From assembly GCA_029260765.1 (NCBI GenBank), contig JAJDCP010000185.1:1-64000 (forward strand): a stretch of DNA of 64,000 bases. Reading direction: 5' to 3'. A model generated the notes under the pieces. The model worked only from the letters and a program-made list of their open reading frames with translations. It was not told where the DNA came from and searched no databases. Shown in pieces: positions 27,701 to 34,534 of the stretch. Both the position numbers and the translations under genes were made by a program. How positions within the stretch are numbered: position 1 is the stretch's first letter; each line of letters opens with the position of its first letter. The stretch comes from Planctomycetota bacterium. GTDB taxonomy: Bacteria > Planctomycetota > J058 > JAJDCP01.

Positions 27701-29114
27701 CCTGGTTCTGGCTGGAGATCCAGAAGAAGCCGACCAACAGCCCGACGAAGATGCAGACCAGCGCTCCCTTCAACCCGCGCGCCAACCGCCGCTGACGGCG
27801 GCGCCGGGCCTCGATCGCGGCGCGCGCCTGCTCGAGCCCTTGCTCGATGCGCCGCAGCTGCTGACGTTGCGCCGGTGATTCTGCCAGCACGGCCAGACGC
27901 TGGATGCGATGGGCCTGGGTCGTGGCCAGGCCCAGGTCGCCATAGCCCAGCGCGACCTCGGCGAACACCAGGCGCGCATCGAGCTCCCCTTGCCGGGCAC
28001 GCTGGTTGGCTTCCCACAGACCATAGGCCTGCTTGAAACCCGCGACAGCCTCGGCGAAGCCCTCATAGCGCCGATCCCGCTCAGCTCCGCCCCCTTGCGC
28101 GGCGGACTGGCACGATTCGAGCAGCGTGCGGGCGCTGCGGGTGACCAGCAGGCTCTCGCGGTGTTGCAAGTACGCCCGGATGGCGGCCTGGAAGGACTGC
28201 ACGTCGGGAAAGCGGTCTTGGGGCTCGGCTTCCAGAGCGCGCATCGCCGCCGCACGTAAGGCTTCGGGCAGCTCGGCCTGCAATGGGTCCACCCTGCCGG
28301 AGCTGGCGCTCAGCACGCAGTCGAGGTAGTTGTCGCGATGGTGTGGGGCCCGGCCGCTCAGCACCCGGTAGAGGATGGCACCGAGCAGGTAGATGTCCGT
28401 CCAGACTCCGATGCGCTGGCCCTCGCCGTTGGCGAGCTCAGGGGCCATGTAGTGCGGCGTGCCGCAGGGGCTGGTGATGGCCGACTTGTGGGGGATGCCC
28501 GGCGGTGCCTGTTCCCAGAAAGAGACCGCCAGACCCCAGTCGAGCAGTTGGACCTCGCCGAACGCGCCGAGCATCACATTGGCAGGCTTCAGGTCGTTGT
28601 GGACGATGCCCCGGCTGTGCGCGAAGGCGACAGCATTCGAGATCTGCAGCAAGATCTCGAGCTGGCCGGTCAGCTCGGTCTCGCCGGAGCGCAGTTGCTC
28701 GTGCCAGGATTGCCCCCCCACCAGCTTCATCGCCATGAACGGGTTGCCGTTGGGCATGGCGTCGAGGCGATGCACCGGCACGATGTTGGGATGCTCGAGC
28801 CGCCCGGTCATGGTCGCCTCGGCGGCGAAACGCCTGCGAGCCGCCGCTCCGGAGCGCTCGGGCTTGAGCATCTTCAAGGCCACTTCGCGGCCCAGCGCGT
28901 GCTCGCGCGCACGGTACACCACCCCCATGCCACCCTCGCCCAGCGGCTCGATCAGCGCAAACGGGCCATCGTCTTGGGGCGCATCGAAGAACAGACCGCT
29001 GCCGAGCAAGTCGGCGACGACGGTCTTCACGGTGCTTGCTGGAGGGATCTTGGTCGCCTCTATGTCCTCGCCCAGCGCCGACGACCAGCGCTCGATGATG
29101 GTGGTAGCGTCCAT
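24723..29114 (-). CDS. Serine/threonine kinase with long TPR sensor region
   Basis: A 1463-residue kinase. The kinase domain (about 50-330) has GEGGMGVVYRA, VALKML, HNDLKPAN (H172-N173-D174) and LLDWGLA (Asp192, Trp for Phe). DWG and HND forms are common in planctomycete and myxobacterial kinases and are compatible with activity. A membrane helix near 448-466 is followed by about 1000 residues of TPR-like helix pairs, many with the A-x-x-x-x-x-A-L pattern. ATG at 29114 has GGAGAAG upstream. The layout suggests a receptor kinase with a periplasmic peptide- or protein-binding solenoid. It is divergent from mtfA. Confidence 0.9.
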   Translation of the reverse strand: MDATTIIERWSSALGEDIEATKIPPASTVKTVVADLLGSGLFFDAPQDDGPFALIEPLGEGGMGVVYRAREHALGREVALKMLKPERSGAAARRRFAAEATMTGRLEHPNIVPVHRLDAMPNGNPFMAMKLVGGQSWHEQLRSGETELTGQLEILLQISNAVAFAHSRGIVHNDLKPANVMLGAFGEVQLLDWGLAVSFWEQAPPGIPHKSAITSPCGTPHYMAPELANGEGQRIGVWTDIYLLGAILYRVLSGRAPHHRDNYLDCVLSASSGRVDPLQAELPEALRAAAMRALEAEPQDRFPDVQSFQAAIRAYLQHRESLLVTRSARTLLESCQSAAQGGGAERDRRYEGFAEAVAGFKQAYGLWEANQRARQGELDARLVFAEVALGYGDLGLATTQAHRIQRLAVLAESPAQRQQLRRIEQGLEQARAAIEARRRRQRRLARGLKGALVCIFVGLLVGFFWISSQNQEIRDKQIDLQQQIADSTRRGRIAEKALNSLVEEVSGELVNELASERAHAVAARILPAAIEGWQELLAANLEQSRASPGSAEAHRRLAELVWDVQHDAQTAREHLVEASKILAQLGTEQPNDEGLAFDRIRVWIALGMLESEEGRLAEGMKWFERVLEHGRQSLERFPNAPELQQLLADGELRRSNILQRQGDLPAAILAVERALAWQRRTSEAVGDASGSIVNMEHVLFRQGAVYEAAQQLDRSLAAREELLALTRVAVERNPNHAESLRRLCDALQELVRQHDTMGQTATALGYSDEAVSLLRHLHARAPESFRARYELQMALLWHARLRGRLGEVGVALETCREALLIARALQLQFPKDAAVQELLDSALQELVTHARAAGQTGLALQAAQERVALQRSRLATDSTDVELPRALATACLQLANLYRRQGEARAAVASAEEAVQVLRDLLLRAPALPGLARELSAALTVLGDALRLYGQGAPALEAYAEATALCREAPPELFTSQADLAILLESQAQLFADEGLWDEADDLLRESLELRRKLAAAPSASEQLQAQLLRGLLHAARNHKRNERTDELAAVASEAATLARRLVGTDPSHPALRRDLATALDQLASAHRERGELEQAEVCLREALSIAEDLVVRDSPSIGLQHNLAAAHLNLGVVLLARETPAEALESFAGAAEQAEVCLQMAPEHTPGLHLLAQAQTQRGQAFLAAGAPAEAVEALAEALGSWQSYSERTGTLLARRELLDRGLGRLAEALEAAGDLSGSFAVREEMLVGYQELVAERPALREVGFAVSNTLCQMSYLALMQGDLDARLTLFEQAVANHRALGENWPELAGDVAHLVDGLESIWAHRGEALVAGELQPKRARDFGILAQTSFEQQDWAAAVGHFQATFALMQPDFQTLMAASQAAGMAAVGSNSELTGGFEEQCLAWLEPCVAYMRASIANLREGGHDASSFEHLWRELRDNEPAFSSLREGDAFRALFAEDP

Positions 29115-29147
29115 AGCTCTTCTCCAGCGCGGGTGATGCCATTATGC

Positions 29148-29159
29148 GCGCAATTGCGC
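29148..29159. promoter_or_regulatory. Perfect palindrome in a divergent promoter region
   Basis: GCGCAATTGCGC is a perfect 12-bp palindrome between the divergent kinase (ATG 29114) and mtfA (ATG 29248). On the minus strand it is directly followed by CATAAT, a good -10 box, so a protein bound here would block the kinase promoter. No cognate regulator is identified. Confidence 0.35.
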
Positions 29160-29247
29160 ACTGTGGGCCACTGGCGAATCTGTCTCCCTGGCGCGCACGG
29201 TCTTCCTCGCACACACTGGTCAGGGCAGCAAAGCAAGGGGATCTCGC

Positions 29248-30057
29248 ATGCTCCTGGGGTTGTTCAGCTGGTTGTTCGGTGGGAGGCGGCGGCGGCTGCG
29301 CAAAACTCCGCTGTCCGCCGAAGCCTGGGGTGTGTTGGAACGGAACCTCCCCTACCTCAAGAGCCTGACCAGCGAGGATCGGGGGGAGTTGGCAGGCCTG
29401 GTGCAGATCTTCCTGGACGAGAAGCGCTTCGAAGGCTGCGGCGGCCTGGAGATCACGCCCGAGATCCGGCTCGTGGTCGCCGCGCAGGCCTGCATGTTGT
29501 TGCTGCGGCGGGAAACCGACGTCTACCCGGGCCTGCACAGCATCATCATCTACCCGTCCGCCTATGTCGCCAAGAACATCTCCGCCGACGGCTTCGTGGT
29601 CAGCGAGGGCACGCAGCTGCGGGCAGGGCAGACCTGGACCCAGGGCAGCCTGGTGCTCTCCTGGGACGATGTGCTGCGGGGCGCGGCGGACGTGCATGAC
29701 GGCCACAACGTGGTGTTCCACGAGTTCGCCCATCAGCTGGATCAGCAGAGCGGCGCTGCCGACGGCACGCCTCCCCTGCCCGACCGCTCCCGTTATGTAG
29801 CCTGGGCCCGCGAGCTGGGGAAGGAGTACCGCGAGCTGCTGCGCCGGATCGAGGCGCACCGGCCGACGTCCATCGATCCGTACGGCGGGACCAACCCCGC
29901 CGAGTTCTTCGCCGTGGTGACCGAGACCTTCTTCGAGCGCCCCTGCCAGCTCGAGAAGCAGCATCCGGGCCTCTACGAGCAGCTGCGGCTGTTCTACCGG
30001 CGCGATCCAGCGGCCATCGAGCGGGGGGAGGCCGAACGGTTGGGGGGCGGGGGCTGA
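29248..30057 (+). CDS. mtfA: MtfA-family zinc-dependent peptidase
   Basis: 269 residues, the usual length of the MtfA (DgsA anti-repressor) family. The zinc motif HEFAHQLD places His158, Glu159 and His162 in the catalytic helix, with further conserved acidic residues downstream (NPAEFFAVVTETFFERP). In Escherichia coli MtfA binds the glucose repressor Mlc and has aminopeptidase activity; here the partner is unknown. The hydrophobic N-terminus (LLGLFSWLFGG) and Arg cluster resemble family members. ATG at 29248 has AAGGGG upstream. It stands alone, divergent from the kinase gene. Confidence 0.88.
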   Translation: MLLGLFSWLFGGRRRRLRKTPLSAEAWGVLERNLPYLKSLTSEDRGELAGLVQIFLDEKRFEGCGGLEITPEIRLVVAAQACMLLLRRETDVYPGLHSIIIYPSAYVAKNISADGFVVSEGTQLRAGQTWTQGSLVLSWDDVLRGAADVHDGHNVVFHEFAHQLDQQSGAADGTPPLPDRSRYVAWARELGKEYRELLRRIEAHRPTSIDPYGGTNPAEFFAVVTETFFERPCQLEKQHPGLYEQLRLFYRRDPAAIERGEAERLGGGG

Positions 30058-30175
30058 GCCTGCGCGACATGGGCGGCAGTGTCTGCCTGGTGCGCCGCTC
30101 GGCGCTGAGTTGAGGGTGGTGGATGGACAGGCTCGCTGGGTATGATGCGCGCAGAGCCAGACATCCGGGAGAGCT

Positions 30176-30421
30176 GTGTTGGTCGAGAAAGTAACCTGTC
30201 GCGCCGATGACTGCGACAACCTGATCCTGCCAACGACGGCGGAGGAGACGGGCGGCCTCTGTATGCCCTGCGTGCAGAAGCGAAAATCGGCCGAGCGCCA
30301 GGCGTTCATCAAGGCCAACCGAGTGGATGTAAGGATAGGTCGAAGTCTTCGAATCGGCGCCAACCGTCTGTGGCGGCGGTCTGGGAGCGCCGGAAAGACC
30401 GTCTGTAGCGGCGGTCTGTGA
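30176..30421 (+). pseudogene. Zinc-ribbon gene truncated by repeat R2
   Basis: The GTG at 30176, after GGGAGA, begins a frame with a zinc-ribbon pattern: CRADDC, then CMPC about 25 residues on, followed by a basic helix (AERQAFIKANRVDV). This resembles the N-terminal zinc-binding part of longer proteins. After about residue 52 the frame runs into repeat R2, so the last 18 or so residues are repeat-derived. It is probably a broken gene, though an 81-residue product could still be made. The 119 nt before it are non-coding. Confidence 0.5.
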
Positions 30422-30505
30422 CCGCCGGAAAGACCGATCCGGAGGGGACAACCAGACTCCACAGGGGCAACCTCTGCCAAAGCTCCTTCCGACGCATCCA
30501 CAGAG
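30364..30505 (-). repeat. Repeat R2, copy B, with a duplicated 35-bp palindromic unit
   Basis: Two 35-bp units (30364-30398 and 30399-30433), each with the CCGTCTGTRGCGGCGGTCT start and GCCGGAAAGA end, contain the hairpin GCGGTCTGTGACCGC. They match the reverse complement of the palindromic block of R2 copy A. The second block (about 30463-30505, CAACCTCTGCCAAAGCTCC) matches the other half. The rest of the gap to vapC (30506-30637) shows no gene. Confidence 0.65.
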
Positions 30506-30637
30506 CGCCGCTCCAGGGGATCTCCACCTCGAGCATTCCGAGGAATCTGTGGGGGTCGCAACTCCAGGCCTCCGGGTCGCCTCGATCCTACGCCTTCCCT
30601 CAAAGGTGCACGGCAGCGGCAGCAGCAGCACGGGGTG

Positions 30638-31033
30638 TCAGGGCGGCACGAATCCCTTTTCCTTCAACAGCTTCTTGTCAAAGGTAGCCACTTCCTTGAA
30701 GCCAGCGCGTTGGGCTCTCTGGGCGATGAGGTAGTCAGCGAAGTCGCCCTGCCCGGTCGCGTACCGGTGGAGCGCCCGCATCGCCAACGCTGGCTCTTCG
30801 ATGTGTAGCTGCCGTGACATCATGAGCCTGCGAAGCGCGACCAGGATCTCTGCCTTCGAGCGGCGATACGCTGCGCGAAGGACCCACACCAGCTCACAAA
30901 GAACGATCTGGCTGACGAAGAGTCTCTTGTTCTTCTGCGTCGCATCATCGATCAAGGCGGCAGCACGGTTGGCTTGCTCCGGGTCGTCGTCCACCAAGAA
31001 CCGAACCAGCACGTTGGTGTCAAGCGCGAGCAT
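30638..31033 (-). CDS. vapC: VapC-type PIN-domain toxin ribonuclease
   Basis: 131 residues, typical of VapC toxins, which cut tRNA or rRNA when freed from their antitoxin. The PIN signature is present: Asp5 in LALDTNVLV, Glu in LCELVWVL, Asp in GDFADYLIA and Asp in TFDKKL form the metal-binding set. The ATG at 31033 lies inside the antitoxin gene, overlapping it by 14 nt, so translation is coupled. Pairing with an AbrB-fold antitoxin is a known type II arrangement. The tRNA or rRNA target cannot be told. Confidence 0.92.
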   Translation of the reverse strand: MLALDTNVLVRFLVDDDPEQANRAAALIDDATQKNKRLFVSQIVLCELVWVLRAAYRRSKAEILVALRRLMMSRQLHIEEPALAMRALHRYATGQGDFADYLIAQRAQRAGFKEVATFDKKLLKEKGFVPP

Positions 31034-31277
31034 CGCTGTCCAGCCGTGCGATGGCCTTGCCCATTTCTTCGTCCATCGCCTCGATAGAGAGCCGTGGCTG
31101 CTCGGAGTGGAACAAGCCGCGAAGTTTTCGGAGATCCTCGGTCTCCGGCTCGACCACGACCCGTCCGTCTTCGGTCTGAAAGAAGACGACGCGATCACCT
31201 GGTTCGACCCCGAGTGCAACTCGAATCGCCTTTGGAATTGTCACCTGGCCCTTGCTCGTGACGGTCGAAGATGGCAT
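31020..31277 (-). CDS. vapB: AbrB/SpoVT-type antitoxin VapB
   Basis: 85 residues. The N-terminal half is an AbrB/MazE swapped-hairpin DNA-binding domain (TVTSKGQVTIPKAIRVALGV, GDRVVFF, GRVVVEPE). The C-terminal tail (LRGLFHSEQPRLSIEAMDEE) would wrap around and block the toxin. ATG at 31277 has AAGGA upstream. It overlaps vapC by 14 nt. Autorepression through the palindrome just upstream is likely. Confidence 0.92.
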   Translation of the reverse strand: MPSSTVTSKGQVTIPKAIRVALGVEPGDRVVFFQTEDGRVVVEPETEDLRKLRGLFHSEQPRLSIEAMDEEMGKAIARLDSDARA

Positions 31278-31284
31278 GCGTCCT

Positions 31285-31315
31285 TACCCTCGATAGGATT
31301 TCCTACAAGAGGGTA
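31285..31315 (-). promoter_or_regulatory. Nested palindrome, probable VapB operator
   Basis: On the minus strand TACCCTC and GAGGGTA form the outer arms around an inner palindrome TAGGAAATCCTA, all within 40 nt of the vapB start. Type II antitoxins of the AbrB fold usually repress their own promoter at such sites. Confidence 0.6.
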
Positions 31316-31424
31316 ATGCAGATCTCAGAGTCCTGCGAGTCCAACGATCGCTTTTTCTCAGCGTGAGTTGGACAGATGTGCGAGAGAGTCGGCATGAACA
31401 GCGGATCCAGCAACTCGGTGAACA

Positions 31425-31532
31425 AGACTGACTCTTCTTCTTGTGGGGGAAGGGTAAACCCCGCCCCGACATGACGCTCCAAGGCAAATCTACGGCGAAA
31501 TCGGGTTCCCTGAGACAGCCTCTCACAGAGCG
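31425..31532 (+). repeat. Repeat R1, copy B, internally shortened
   Basis: Its right part (31453-31532) aligns with the reverse complement of R1 copy A: TAAACCCCGCCCC, TCCAAGGCAA and the full end core CCCTGAGACAGCCTCTCACA. About 55 bp between the inner arms of copy A is missing and the far end with its inverted terminus is absent. The rest of the gap up to 31755 has no gene; near 31694-31735 it has a CTCTGTG/GTGGTCTCTGTGGC run of the low-information type common in intergenic DNA. Confidence 0.65.
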
Positions 31533-31755
31533 CCGCAACAGAAAGCGTGATTCCCGGGCCCGGCTGCAAACAGGATCTGCCAGGCCCTCGACGAGGGATG
31601 ATCGGATTCCCCTTCTCCGACAAACGCGCCACCCCGCGACTCCAAGCCCCTGCTGCCAAGCACACAGGAGCAAGGAACACTCCGCGCGTTCGCGAGCTCT
31701 GTGTCCTCGGTGGTCTCTGTGGCTGTTGTCTTTCTTCTGAGGCCGGGGGCTGAAC

Positions 31756-33081
31756 CTACTCAAAGCTGCGCAGGGAGGCGCTGCCATTCTCGAGCTTCAG
31801 CACACCGCGCGGGCAGACCTCCGAGCAGATACCGCAGCCCACACACGAGGAGCGCACGATGTCTTCGCCCTTCTGGGCATAAGAGCGCACATCGATACCC
31901 ATCTCACAGTAGGTCGAGCAGTTGCCGCAGGAGATGCACAGCCCCCCGTTGGTGGTGATCCGAAAGCGCGAGAACTTGCGCTGCAGAATCCCCAGCACGG
32001 CCGCCATCGGACAGCCGAAGCGGCACCAGACTCGCGAACCCATCAGCGGATAGAAGCCGACGCCGACGACTCCACTGAAGATCATGCCGATGAAGAAACC
32101 GTAGACCTGCTTCAGGTTGTCGGTCGTACCGGTCAAGGCCGTGGTCACCTTGCCCGAGTCGCTGACCCAATCATGCACCCACAGGCCGGCCGTCAGCAGC
32201 ACCAGAAAAACCAGGATCGAATAGATCAGGCGGCGCTCGATGCGCCAGGCGGTGTCGCTCTTGTTTGAGAGCTGCCGCCAGGGATCGCCCATCGTCTCGG
32301 CCAGGGCGCCGCAGCCACAGACCCAGGAGCAGTACCAACGCTTGCCAAAGAAATAGGTGAGCACGGGCGTCAAAACAAGGATGGCAAACACGCCCCAGAA
32401 GGCCAGGAACATCGCGAAGTTGTCGCCCGCGGGGTTGAACATGAAAGCCGACGGCCAACCCTTCTTGTAGTCGAGCGGCCAGAAGTAGGTGAAGTAGAAC
32501 TCACGGTTGGCGAACTTCCTGAGCAAGTGGGGAAGCACAAACGCGAAGACCAGCTGGATCGACGACAATGAAAGGGTACGCACGATCTGGTAGCGGCTGT
32601 GCCGGTACTTCATGATCATGCGGTAGCCCATCACCAGCACGGCCAGGGTGTAGAAGAAGCCGTACATGAACCAGTGATCCGCCGGAGCGCCGCGCAGCGC
32701 GTGGGACAGCGGATCCAACAGCTGGGCCCCGCCCCGCAAGAGTCCGCCGCTCCAGTACAACACCACGTAGAAGCCCGTCAACCCGGCTCCTACCAGCCAA
32801 GCGAGCCAACCGAGGTTCTGGGTCTCGCTGTGGAAGATGCCATTGTTCTTGATGCCCGGACGGGTGCCGCTGTAGGCGGAGTGGATCAGACCAACCGCGC
32901 CGACCACGATCAGCCCAAAGATCAGCGGGCCCGCCCAGACCGCGGGCAGCTTTCCTGGCAAAAACAGGGCAGCGACAAACATCAGGCTGCCCAGGGCGAT
33001 CATGGCCAGCAGTCCCTTCTCGAGGGTCGTGAGCGCGCGTAGCTCTCCGCCGATGCGCACGGGTCCGCTCAGTGCCTTCAT
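31756..33081 (-). CDS. NapH/NosR-like membrane iron-sulfur protein
   Basis: 441 residues with about six or seven membrane helices. The membrane part holds the NapH/NosR-type cysteine motifs CSWVCGCGALAE and CRFGCPMAAVLG. Near the C-terminus are two classical 4Fe-4S ferredoxin motifs, CISCGNCSTYCEMG and CVGCGICSEVCPRG. It should pass electrons across or along the membrane. The start ATG at 33081 overlaps the stop of the FAD oxidoreductase gene (ATGA), so the pair is translationally coupled: NAD(P)H or another donor to flavin to ferredoxin is a plausible path. A longer open frame upstream lies inside the partner gene and is not used. The terminal acceptor is unknown; no nos or nap genes are nearby. 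Confidence 0.85.
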   Translation of the reverse strand: MKALSGPVRIGGELRALTTLEKGLLAMIALGSLMFVAALFLPGKLPAVWAGPLIFGLIVVGAVGLIHSAYSGTRPGIKNNGIFHSETQNLGWLAWLVGAGLTGFYVVLYWSGGLLRGGAQLLDPLSHALRGAPADHWFMYGFFYTLAVLVMGYRMIMKYRHSRYQIVRTLSLSSIQLVFAFVLPHLLRKFANREFYFTYFWPLDYKKGWPSAFMFNPAGDNFAMFLAFWGVFAILVLTPVLTYFFGKRWYCSWVCGCGALAETMGDPWRQLSNKSDTAWRIERRLIYSILVFLVLLTAGLWVHDWVSDSGKVTTALTGTTDNLKQVYGFFIGMIFSGVVGVGFYPLMGSRVWCRFGCPMAAVLGILQRKFSRFRITTNGGLCISCGNCSTYCEMGIDVRSYAQKGEDIVRSSCVGCGICSEVCPRGVLKLENGSASLRSFE

Positions 33082-34361
33082 GCTGCGCTCCTCATCGCCT
33101 GGCGGATCTCTCCGTCGTGGCGTCTGGAGAATTCGACGTCGAAGTGGGCCGTGCGCCATTGTTCGAGCACGGTCTTTAGCGAGGCGCCCGCCGCAATCCA
33201 GGCCTCGCACACCTTGTGGCGCACGCGCATGCCCATCACGTTGATGCCGATGACTTTTCCCTGTTCGTGCACCAGGCGCAGGGCGTGGCGGCCGTTGCTG
33301 TGCTGCCAATAGCGGCTCTCGGCCCCGCGCCCCGCCTGCTCGTCCAGGGCCGAGGGCACCCTGCCGAACACCATGTACTCGAGGTCCCAGAACTTGGCCG
33401 CGTTGAACCAGATGCCGGGGTCGTAGGGAGTGGGCGTGCCACAGATCCCCTGGGCTGCGACCACGCCCTGCAGGCGGCCTGTGTACCAGACAGCCTGGAT
33501 CATGTTCCGTTGCCCTTCGGGTGTCACGATCTCTGCGCAGTCGCCGACGGCGAACACGCCCGGCACGTTGGTCTGCAAGTTCTGGTCGACCAGGATCCCG
33601 CGGCCGGTCTCGATCGCGCTGCCGCGGACGGCGGCGATGTTGGGACGCACCCCCGCGGTCAGGCCGACAAAGCCGACCTCGAGCCGGTCTCCCGTGCTAT
33701 CGATCACTGCGCAGGCCTGACCCTCCGCATTCCCAACGATCTCTTTGAGCTCGGTGGCGAGCCGCAGGTCGATGCCGTGGGCGCGGGTCTCGTCGTTGAT
33801 CAGACGGGCCTCATCATCGGGCAGGATGTTGTTCCAGTAGTTGGTCTCGCGCACCAGAAAGCTGACGTGGATGCCGCGGGAATGGAACATCTCGGCCAAC
33901 TCGATGCCGATCAGCCCGCCCCCGACGATGGCCGCATGACGCAGGCCGTCGGAGCAGCGCTCGATGGCGGCCAGGTCTTGCAACGAGTACATGCCGAAGA
34001 CGCGGTCGAGATCCTGGCCCGGCCAGCCGAACTTGTTGGGCTGGCTGCCCGTGGCGATCACCAGCTTGTCCCAGGTCATCACCTGGAAGCCGTCCACCGT
34101 CAGCTGGCGGCGCGTGCAGTCGATCTCGCTGACCCAGCCGCGCACCAGCTCGATGCCCTGGGCTTTCCAGAAGTCGTCCGGGTAGGGCTTGGTCTGCTGG
34201 TAGCCCATGTGTCCCATATAGATGTACATCAGAGCCGGCCGCGACCAGTGGTGGTCGGATTCTGCCGAGATCACGGAGATGCGGGCATGGCGAGCGCGCT
34301 TGCGGATCTCGAGCGCGCAGGTGATGCCTGCGATTCCGTTGCCGATGATGGCTACGTGCAT
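33078..34361 (-). CDS. FAD-dependent pyridine nucleotide-disulfide-type oxidoreductase
   Basis: 427 residues. The N-terminal Rossmann motif VAIIGNGIAGITCALEIRK binds FAD, a second motif (AAIVGGGLIGIELAEMF) fits NAD(P)H, and GVFAVGDCAE closes the FAD site. No redox-active CxxxxC is seen, so it resembles rubredoxin/nitrite reductase-type flavoproteins more than disulfide reductases. The C-terminal 100 residues are family-specific. ATG at 34361 has GGGAGG upstream. It is coupled to the NapH/NosR-like gene and preceded by a leader with two strong hairpins. The electron acceptor is likely the iron-sulfur partner. Confidence 0.86.
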   Translation of the reverse strand: MHVAIIGNGIAGITCALEIRKRARHARISVISAESDHHWSRPALMYIYMGHMGYQQTKPYPDDFWKAQGIELVRGWVSEIDCTRRQLTVDGFQVMTWDKLVIATGSQPNKFGWPGQDLDRVFGMYSLQDLAAIERCSDGLRHAAIVGGGLIGIELAEMFHSRGIHVSFLVRETNYWNNILPDDEARLINDETRAHGIDLRLATELKEIVGNAEGQACAVIDSTGDRLEVGFVGLTAGVRPNIAAVRGSAIETGRGILVDQNLQTNVPGVFAVGDCAEIVTPEGQRNMIQAVWYTGRLQGVVAAQGICGTPTPYDPGIWFNAAKFWDLEYMVFGRVPSALDEQAGRGAESRYWQHSNGRHALRLVHEQGKVIGINVMGMRVRHKVCEAWIAAGASLKTVLEQWRTAHFDVEFSRRHDGEIRQAMRSAA

Positions 34362-34398
34362 CGGGCCTCCCGTTGGGTTTGCAGTGTAGGCTCCAGAT

Positions 34399-34438
34399 GG
34401 GGACGCAGTGTCCCCTGGAACCGCCATTGGGGCGGTCC
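34399..34438 (-). promoter_or_regulatory. Tandem hairpins in the oxidoreductase leader
   Basis: Two adjacent stems lie 38-77 nt before the start codon: GGGGAC paired with GTCCCC over a 5-nt loop (34399-34415), and GGAACCGCC paired with GGCGGTCC over a 5-nt loop (34417-34438). They could control the operon by attenuation or protein binding. No T-run follows, so they are not simple terminators. Confidence 0.4.
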
Positions 34439-34487
34439 GCTGTCATGGAGCTCGGGACTTTCGGTGGCGGGGTCGTACCCTACCGTC

Positions 34488-34533
34488 ACAACGTTGAGAG
34501 GCGTGCGGGCGGTTCCCCCGACAGCAACGTTGT
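34488..34533. repeat. Inverted repeat beside the thioredoxin-like gene stop
   Basis: ACAACGTTG (34488-34496) and CAACGTTGT (34525-34533) are perfect inverted arms around a GC-rich centre. The structure lies one base beyond the stop codon of the thioredoxin-like gene. It may protect or end that transcript, although no T-run follows. Confidence 0.4.
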
Positions 34534-34534
34534 C

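Noticed and set aside
28438-30603. 721-codon open frame on the minus strand across mtfA
   Set aside because: Overlaps the kinase start in another frame, mtfA on the other strand and the R2 repeat; nothing recognisable.
31284-31787. 167-codon frame with HRDHRGHRARE
   Set aside because: It reads through repeat R1 copy B and a CTCTGTG/GTGGTCTCTGTGGC low-information run; not a gene.
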